Of a stretch of 11,877 nt of DNA, positions 7,080-11,877 are shown one piece after another. Both the position numbers and the translations under genes were made by a program. The notes below the pieces were generated by a model. It was not told where the DNA came from. It worked only from the letters and a program-made list of their open reading frames with translations, and did not search any database. The stretch is from assembly GCA_029779995.1 (NCBI GenBank), contig JAKOZM010000247.1, forward strand, positions 1-11,877, in the 5' to 3' direction. Positions within the stretch are counted from its first letter, which is position 1. Each line of letters starts with the position of its first letter. This DNA comes from Actinomycetes bacterium (GTDB taxonomy: Bacteria; Actinomycetota; Actinomycetes; S36-B12; UBA10799).

Positions 7080-7586
7080 TTAGTGTCCGACGGCTGATTT
7101 GAGGGCCAGAACGATGAGCACGCTGACGATCACAGACAGCACGTACATCCATGATCGAAATTGCGAGATCTCTGCTTGCCGTGCCGCGAGGTATGCCATC
7201 CACGCCACGAAAGCCAGCAGGAGTCCCTCCGCGACCTGAATGCTGGTCGGGGCGTCGAAGAGGATCATCGGAATCATCAAGAGCACGATCACGAAGGCGC
7301 CGGCCACGATTTGAGCTGTTGCGATAAGGCGAGCTTCGGCGTCGAGTAGACCCCGACTGACCAACCGCGACGAGATGGCGAATGCCAACAGATGGGCCAC
7401 AAGCAGACCGACAGCGGTGAGAAATACCAGGCTGCCCGGGTCACCCTGCCCTGACTCCGCCGTTGGTATGGCAAGCAGCACAGCCATGAGGCTCAGCGAC
7501 AGGTAGAGGGCCATCGTGACGGCCTCGCGGACGAACTCGCGACGGCCTCCGTGTGGTGCTGATTCCAGTTCTGACACGAAACTCAT
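7080..7586 (-). CDS. Small multi-helix membrane protein, function unknown
   Basis: From the ATG at 7586 the protein is 168 residues. A charged N-terminus (SELESAPHGGRREFVREA) is followed by about five membrane segments: ALYLSLSLMAVLLAI, LVFLTAVGLLVAHLLAFAI, TAQIVAGAFVIVLLMIPMIL, VAEGLLLAFVAWMAYLA and WMYVLSVIVSVLIVLAL. I do not recognise a family, and no catalytic or ligand motif stands out. The frame is open further upstream to 7778, but that part runs through the hydrolase promoter region and reads as low-complexity Pro/Cys/Arg sequence, so MSFVSELE is the likely start; its ribosome binding site is weak (GAGTGG). It is transcribed away from the hydrolase, with 151 bp between the two starts, and towards the HNH gene. 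Confidence 0.72.
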   Translation of the reverse strand: MSFVSELESAPHGGRREFVREAVTMALYLSLSLMAVLLAIPTAESGQGDPGSLVFLTAVGLLVAHLLAFAISSRLVSRGLLDAEARLIATAQIVAGAFVIVLLMIPMILFDAPTSIQVAEGLLLAFVAWMAYLAARQAEISQFRSWMYVLSVIVSVLIVLALKSAVGH

Positions 7587-7725
7587 GATTCCACTCAGCA
7601 CTGGCTCGATTCCGACAGTGTTCGGCCTCGTGCAATGCGAGACCAGAGTGTTACCGACGGGCTGGCACCAAACACCGAGATTCGGCGGGGCCGGACGCCT
7701 ACAGTGGCATGACACACAAGATCCG

Positions 7726-7730
7726 AAAGG
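7726..7730 (+). promoter_or_regulatory. Ribosome binding site of the secreted hydrolase
   Basis: AAAGG lies 7 bases before ATG 7738. It selects this ATG, which opens with a signal peptide, over in-frame codons further upstream. Confidence 0.6.
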
Positions 7731-7737
7731 CTTTTCT

Positions 7738-9255
7738 ATGCGGACTCGACTGCTGGTCGCGGGCCTCGCTGGCGCCACTCTGCTGGGGATGTCGCCGGCC
7801 CAGGCGGCTGACTACAACACGATCACCTCGTTCGATGGAACGCCGATCACGTTCTACTGGTTCCCGGCCGTGGGCCTGGCGCCCGGACAGACTGCACCCA
7901 CGGTCTTACAAGGCCCGGGCTTCGGCGGCCAGGCGCAATCCAATCCGGAGGCGACCAGTGGCGGCCCCGTCCCCGGTGTGGGGTCCCTGCGGCAGGCCGG
8001 CTACAACGTGCTCACGTGGAACCCGCGAGGTATCTCACCATCTGGTGGCGAGGCGATGTTGGACAACCCCGACTACGAAGGACGCGATGTCCAAGCACTC
8101 ATCGACTGGGTGGGTCAGCAACCGCAGGCACTACTTGACGCTCCGGGCGATCCGCGTGTGGGTATGACCGGCGGGTCCTACGGGGGTGGCATCCAACTCA
8201 GCACAGCGGCCATTGACACGCGCCTCGACGCGATTGTGCCCGTCATCGCCTGGAACTCGCTGACCACTTCGCTGTATAAGGCCGCCACCATCAAGACCGG
8301 CTGGGTGAACGTTCTGATGGCCAGCGCCACGAGACCCGGCAACACCTTCAGTCCTCGCATCCTGAAGGGCAGGGAGCAGGCACGCAAGGGGATGACCTTC
8401 AGCGACAGTGTCGTGGAGTTCGCACGGTCGGCTGGTCCCAACCAGTACCTGCCGGGGATCGAGACGCCGACGTTCATCATCCAGGGCACCGTGGACAACC
8501 TGTTCCCGCCGTCAGAGGCGATCGCCAACTACCGGCAGTTGCAGTTGTATGCCGGCGTCCCCCTCAAGATGACCTGGTACTGCGGCGGTCACGGCTTCTG
8601 CCTGACCAGCGACGGTTCCACCTCCGTGGCACTTGAACAGACCTGGGCGTGGCTGGACAAATACCTCAAGGGCAACGCGGCGGTCGACACCGGCCCGGCG
8701 TTCACGTGGGTGGATCAGAAAGGTACCTACCGCAGCGCCGCGACATTCCCACGGCCGCAGCGCTGGGAGAAGGCCACCGGCGCGGGCACACTGGCGCTTA
8801 AGGCCAAGGGCGGATCGGGCCCCTACACCGGGCCCCTGCCCGAGGGTGTCAATCCGCTGACCGCCGTCCTGCTGCGCAATACGATCCCGACGCCGGCGAA
8901 GAAGGCGGTGAGCGTGCCCGTGAAGGTGGCGCGCGAGAGTGTGATCCTGGGAGCGCCCAAACTCACCGTGACGTACTCCGGGACGACGAAGTCGAAAAAG
9001 GTCCGCGTCCTGGCGCAACTGGTCGACGTGGCCAACAAGGAGGTGCTGGGACATCAGATCACCCCAGTCCCACTGCGACTCAACGGAAAGAAGCACACGG
9101 TGAAGGTGCCGCTGGAGGCGGTCAGCGCCGCACTGGGCAAGGGTCAGAAGCTGACGTTGCAGATCGTTGCGCAGAGCAGCGCGTACAACGTGTTCCCCAA
9201 GGGTGGTTCGGTCACGTTCTCGAAGGTTCGGATCGCACTGCCGGTGGTTCAATGA
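7738..9255 (+). CDS. Secreted alpha/beta hydrolase, CocE/NonD (peptidase S15-like)
   Basis: The protein is 505 residues. It starts with a Sec-type signal peptide: MRTR, a hydrophobic core LLVAGLAGATLLGM, and a predicted cut after AQA (residue 23). The alpha/beta hydrolase triad can be placed: nucleophile Ser147 in GGSYGGG, Asp253 in IQGTVDNLFPP, His285 in CGGHGFC. NPRGISPSGG before the nucleophile is typical of the X-Pro dipeptidyl-peptidase/CocE group. The last ~170 residues (VPVKVARESVILGAPKLTVT onward) look like a beta-rich accessory domain comparable to the PepX C-terminal domain and are rich in Lys, Val and Thr. The substrate (a peptide or ester outside the cell) cannot be deduced. The frame runs back to 7516, but ATG 7738 has AAAGG upstream and begins the signal peptide. 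The stop overlaps the next start as ATGA. Confidence 0.82.
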   Translation: MRTRLLVAGLAGATLLGMSPAQAADYNTITSFDGTPITFYWFPAVGLAPGQTAPTVLQGPGFGGQAQSNPEATSGGPVPGVGSLRQAGYNVLTWNPRGISPSGGEAMLDNPDYEGRDVQALIDWVGQQPQALLDAPGDPRVGMTGGSYGGGIQLSTAAIDTRLDAIVPVIAWNSLTTSLYKAATIKTGWVNVLMASATRPGNTFSPRILKGREQARKGMTFSDSVVEFARSAGPNQYLPGIETPTFIIQGTVDNLFPPSEAIANYRQLQLYAGVPLKMTWYCGGHGFCLTSDGSTSVALEQTWAWLDKYLKGNAAVDTGPAFTWVDQKGTYRSAATFPRPQRWEKATGAGTLALKAKGGSGPYTGPLPEGVNPLTAVLLRNTIPTPAKKAVSVPVKVARESVILGAPKLTVTYSGTTKSKKVRVLAQLVDVANKEVLGHQITPVPLRLNGKKHTVKVPLEAVSAALGKGQKLTLQIVAQSSAYNVFPKGGSVTFSKVRIALPVVQ

Positions 9256-9677
9256 GTTCCCTTTCCGCCTTGTGGGAAGAGTTCGACACGGCGGCCACGC
9301 CCGACTTGGGACGGGTGCCCGGCGAGCATCGCTCCGAGTTCGTCGGCCCGCTGTGGCTGCGGTTACCCGCCCCGATCTTCCTCGCTGTGCGGGGGATGCC
9401 GTTCTGGGCGGGTAAGCGTTTCGAACCGCCTCTGGACGGGGTGGCTCACGGCGTGAACGTGCTGCGGGTGCGGGGCTTCACAAAAGACGCCTTGCCAGTC
9501 ACGGCCACGCTCGAGGGTCGCGACCTGGTCATTCGGTATCCGCCGACGGCCGCCTGGCCGTGGCCGGGAGTGGTGGACCGGCTGCGGGCGCGTGACGAGC
9601 GGACCCTGCTGGGGATGACGCACGGCCTGCCGCTGATGCCCCCGAAAGGTGCGCCGTTTCTGCTGCACAAGGTCTAG
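9252..9677 (+). CDS. Conserved-looking protein of unknown function, possibly GXWXG/DUF4334-like
   Basis: A 141-residue protein without signal peptide or membrane segment, rich in Pro, Trp and Arg. The ATG overlaps the hydrolase TGA by 4 bp, so it is probably translated by coupling. Notable segments are FDTAATPDLGRVPGEHR, FWAGKRF, a beta-type stretch VTATLEGRDLVIRYPP, ARDERTLLGMTHG and a final PFLLHKV. Their order recalls the small GXWXG/DUF4334 proteins (a Trp-x-GKRF motif, then a TLLG-M turn, then a hydrophobic last strand); this is my inference and the strict GxWxG motif is not present. It could also be a lipocalin-like small-molecule binder. No function is assigned. It converges with the - strand transporter, with 12 bp between the stops. 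Confidence 0.75.
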   Translation: MSSLSALWEEFDTAATPDLGRVPGEHRSEFVGPLWLRLPAPIFLAVRGMPFWAGKRFEPPLDGVAHGVNVLRVRGFTKDALPVTATLEGRDLVIRYPPTAAWPWPGVVDRLRARDERTLLGMTHGLPLMPPKGAPFLLHKV

Positions 9678-9689
9678 CCTGGGCCGGTT

Positions 9690-10655
9690 TCAGCGGCGGA
9701 AGGCTGCCCGGGCGAACCGGTCCTGCGGCATCGTGGCCAATGCAACGGCCAGCGCGATGAAGCCGAGGCCAGCCCACTGAGCCCAGCCGAACGAGGCGCC
9801 TTCGCTCGGCAGGAGCAGATCCATGAACACCGCCCCGAGCAGTTGTCCGGCGATCGACAGCAACCCGAATACGAGCACCCCGACACCACGCACGGCCCAG
9901 GCCGCGAGCGCGATGAAGGCCGCGCCGATCGGCCCGCCGAGGTACAGCCACCACTGCGGGGGCCAGCCTGCAAAGGTCACGGCGCCGCTGGCCAGGGCGA
10001 TTCCGGAGACCGTGAACAACCCGGCGCAACCCACGATGAAGTTGACCAACGTCGCCGCCAGTGGCTGGCGGGTGGCGACCGCGACTTGCGCGTTGATCGC
10101 CTGCTGGACAGAGATGCCAAATCCCGCGGACACCGCCAGCAGCACCACGATCGACAGCCCGAACTGACCGTCGTGCATCCCCGAGAACACCACCGCCACC
10201 AGCGCCACCACGGCAGCGAACCCCCGGTTGGCCGTCACAGCCATCTGTCCGGCGGGACTCAGGCCATAACGGTCCACGAGCAACGATCCGCTCACTTGAC
10301 CCGCGACGACCCCAATCGTAAAGGTCGTGACTCCGACCACACTGACCACGACGCCCTGCGTTGTGACCAGCCATGCCCCGCCCAGGCCGCCGAGCAACTG
10401 CCAGCTGCGCAGCCGACCGTCTCGGACCAAGCGGGGAATGCTCGCTGCCGCCTGGCGGTAGTCGGCGCGGGCGACAACGATGGCGATCAGCAGCAGCAAG
10501 CCGGTTCCGAAGCTGATGGCGGCGCCCAGGACCCCGGCGCCCACCTGCTCGCTCAGGTCGGCGTTGATCCGCGATTGCAGCGCGACGAGCACCCCGACAG
10601 CAAGGGCCGCCACGATGGTGATCGGCCGACTGGGCGGTGCATGCACGTGGTCCAT
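9690..10655 (-). CDS. DMT-superfamily membrane protein, YdcZ/DUF606 type, duplicated
   Basis: The protein is 321 residues with about ten membrane segments in two homologous halves (about 11-160 and 167-312). Half one has QSRINADL followed by GAAISFGTGLLLL; half two has QQAINAQV followed by AATLVNFIVGCAG. Likewise GGLGGAWLV...GVVAGQVSGSLLVD in half one matches GGPIGAAFI...SIAGQLLGAVFMD in half two. This is the tandem YdcZ (DUF606) architecture of the drug/metabolite transporter superfamily; the transported compound is unknown. The start is taken as ATG 10655 (MDHVHAPP); GTG 10676 in frame is possible. Neither has a clear ribosome binding site. The gene is divergent from glmU, about 48 bp start to start, so their control regions overlap. 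Confidence 0.85.
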   Translation of the reverse strand: MDHVHAPPSRPITIVAALAVGVLVALQSRINADLSEQVGAGVLGAAISFGTGLLLLIAIVVARADYRQAAASIPRLVRDGRLRSWQLLGGLGGAWLVTTQGVVVSVVGVTTFTIGVVAGQVSGSLLVDRYGLSPAGQMAVTANRGFAAVVALVAVVFSGMHDGQFGLSIVVLLAVSAGFGISVQQAINAQVAVATRQPLAATLVNFIVGCAGLFTVSGIALASGAVTFAGWPPQWWLYLGGPIGAAFIALAAWAVRGVGVLVFGLLSIAGQLLGAVFMDLLLPSEGASFGWAQWAGLGFIALAVALATMPQDRFARAAFRR

Positions 10656-10666
10656 TGTCGCGAGCG

Positions 10667-10696
10667 GAGGGTTCACACTCGTCGCCGCACTAGACT
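10667..10696 (+). promoter_or_regulatory. Putative glmU promoter, leaderless arrangement
   Basis: TTCACA (10667-10672) and TAGACT (10691-10696) are spaced by 18 bp and fit a sigma-70/SigA-type promoter. A transcript starting about 7 bases after the -10 would begin at or next to GTG 10704, so glmU would be translated from a leaderless mRNA. The absence of any Shine-Dalgarno sequence before GTG 10704 agrees with this. Confidence 0.5.
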
Positions 10697-10703
10697 TGTG
10701 CGG

Positions 10704-11877
10704 GTGGATCATCCAGTAGCCATCGTGCTGGCCGCAGGGCTGGGCACCCGTATGAAGTCCAGCAAAGCCAAAGTTCTGCATGAGGTCGCGGGGGAACCAC
10801 TCGTCGGCCATGTGTTGCGGGCCGTGGCGCAGGCTGGGATTCCCGACGCCGTGGTGGTCGTGGGGCATCAGCGCGAGCAGGTCATCGAATACCTCGCCAG
10901 CGCTCACCCGCACGCCCGCAGCGCAGTTCAGGAGCAGATGCGGGGAACCGGCGATGCCGTCCGCCAGGCCATGCCCGAGGTCCCCGCCGATGCGGACACC
11001 GTCATGGTGCTGGCCGGTGACACCCCGCTGCTCACCGGAGAGACGTTGCGGGTGCTCGCGGACCACCACCGCGCGAGCGGCGCCACCGCGACCATCCTCA
11101 CCGCCCGACTGCAGGATCCCACGGGCTACGGCCGGATCGTGCGCTCCGGGGAGGGGGTGCAACGCATCGTTGAACACAAGGACGCCAGCCCGGAGGAGCG
11201 GGGTATCGATGAGATCAACAGCGGCCTCTACCTGTTCGACGCCGCAGCCTTGCGTGAGGGCCTGCAGGAACTGACCAGTCACAATGCGCAGGGCGAGGAG
11301 TACCTCACCGACGTGGTCGAATGGCTCGTGGACGGCGGTCGCACCGTCACCGCCTACCTGACCGAGGACCCCGACGAGATCCATGGGATCAACGACCGGG
11401 TGCAACTCGCGGCCGCCGGCGCGGTGCTGCGCGAACGTGTGGCCAGGCGCTGGATGCGGGAAGGGGTCACCATCGAGGATCCCGCCACCACCTGGATCGA
11501 GGCCGACGTCCGGATCGAGGCGGATGCGCTGATCTGCCGCAATTCCCACCTCGCGGGTGCCACCCGCGTGGCTGCCGGGGCAGTGATCGGACCCGACACG
11601 ACCCTCGTGGACTGCGTCGTGGGCGAGATGGCAACCGTTCTGCGCACCCACGCCGTGTCCGCGGACATCGGCCCCCGGGCCAGCGTCGGGCCGTTCACTT
11701 ATCTGCGCCCAGGCACCATCCTGCGCGCTGGCAGCAAGGCGGGGGCCTACGTCGAGATCAAGAATGCCGTGGTCGGTGAACGTGCCAAGGTCCCGCACCT
11801 GTCATACGTGGGGGACGCCGAGATCGGGGAGGGCACCAACATCGGTGCTGCCACAGTGTTCGTCAACTACGACGGCG
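10704..11877 (+). CDS. glmU: Bifunctional GlmU: GlcN-1-P acetyltransferase / GlcNAc-1-P uridyltransferase (partial)
   Basis: Cytoplasmic enzyme that acetylates glucosamine-1-phosphate and then couples it to UTP, giving UDP-GlcNAc for peptidoglycan. The first 391 residues are seen; the gene runs off the right edge. The N-terminal uridyltransferase (Rossmann-like) domain shows LAAGLGTRMKSS then KVLH, RGTGDAV, AGDTPLL with metal ligand Asp106, GYGRI, IVEHKDASPEE, and EINSGLYLFD. The linker GINDRVQLA follows. The left-handed beta-helix hexapeptide repeats of the acetyltransferase domain include the substrate-binding GPFTYLRPG and VEIKN, KVPHLSYVGDAEIGEGTNIG, and the NYDG at the window end. KSSKAKVLH has Ala where many homologues have Pro. 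The start is GTG 10704; GTG 10698, two codons earlier, is the alternative, but it is only one base after the predicted -10. Confidence 0.96.
   Translation, partial: MDHPVAIVLAAGLGTRMKSSKAKVLHEVAGEPLVGHVLRAVAQAGIPDAVVVVGHQREQVIEYLASAHPHARSAVQEQMRGTGDAVRQAMPEVPADADTVMVLAGDTPLLTGETLRVLADHHRASGATATILTARLQDPTGYGRIVRSGEGVQRIVEHKDASPEERGIDEINSGLYLFDAAALREGLQELTSHNAQGEEYLTDVVEWLVDGGRTVTAYLTEDPDEIHGINDRVQLAAAGAVLRERVARRWMREGVTIEDPATTWIEADVRIEADALICRNSHLAGATRVAAGAVIGPDTTLVDCVVGEMATVLRTHAVSADIGPRASVGPFTYLRPGTILRAGSKAGAYVEIKNAVVGERAKVPHLSYVGDAEIGEGTNIGAATVFVNYDG

Noticed and set aside
7516..7737. Upstream extension of the secreted hydrolase
   Set aside because: It would bury the signal peptide inside the protein and run antisense to the membrane gene start; ATG 7738 has its own ribosome binding site.
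9400..9420. Possible second copy of the tRNA-Gln 3' end as an attachment site
   Set aside because: Only a short TCTGGGCGGG-like match within a coding region; far too short for an att repeat, and no integrase gene is present.
9676..9710. AGCCT...AGGCT hairpin between the small protein and the transporter
   Set aside because: The stem is interrupted and lies partly in the transporter's coding end; not strong enough to call a terminator.
10656..11798. Open - strand frame extending the transporter by about 380 codons
   Set aside because: The extension is antisense to glmU, has no membrane or domain pattern, and the transporter homology begins at about 10655.

Overview
This is an ordinary stretch of chromosome from a high-GC Gram-positive bacterium (Actinomycetota). 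The evidence is the very high GC content, frequent GTG starts, the gene order metG-tatD-rsmA-ispE followed by tRNA-Gln and glmU, and a DUF222/HNH (13E12-type) gene. I cannot name a genus from the sequence.

Layout. Bases 2-715 hold the C-terminal part of an ABC-2 type export permease, cut by the window edge. A tightly packed housekeeping block follows on the + strand: metG (methionyl-tRNA synthetase), tatD (metal-dependent DNase; its GTG start overlaps the metG stop), rsmA/ksgA (16S rRNA dimethyladenosine methyltransferase; its ATG abuts the tatD stop) and ispE (isoprenoid precursor kinase, 9 bp further on). Twelve bases after ispE lies a tRNA-Gln (anticodon UUG). Together they serve translation, ribosome maturation and isoprenoid precursor supply. 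Unlike Mycobacterium tuberculosis, there is no rpfB between tatD and rsmA.

From about 5010 to 10655 the window turns accessory. It holds a decayed IS3-family element (transposase with all three DDE residues but split by frameshifts), a DUF222-HNH endonuclease-like gene with strikingly G-rich wobble positions, a small five-helix membrane protein on the - strand, a secreted CocE/S15-type alpha/beta hydrolase, a 141-residue protein of unknown role coupled to the hydrolase by an ATGA overlap, and a YdcZ/DUF606-type membrane transporter on the - strand. At the right edge glmU (UDP-GlcNAc biosynthesis) starts, probably from a leaderless GTG, and runs off the window.

I found no CRISPR array, phage module, toxin-antitoxin pair or convincing new defence system. 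The items most worth a second look are the perfect 8-bp inverted repeat around the putative -10 of metG, the IS remnant beside the compositionally odd HNH gene, the unusual pairing of a secreted hydrolase with a small cytosolic-looking protein that may be distantly GXWXG/DUF4334-like, and the leaderless glmU start.
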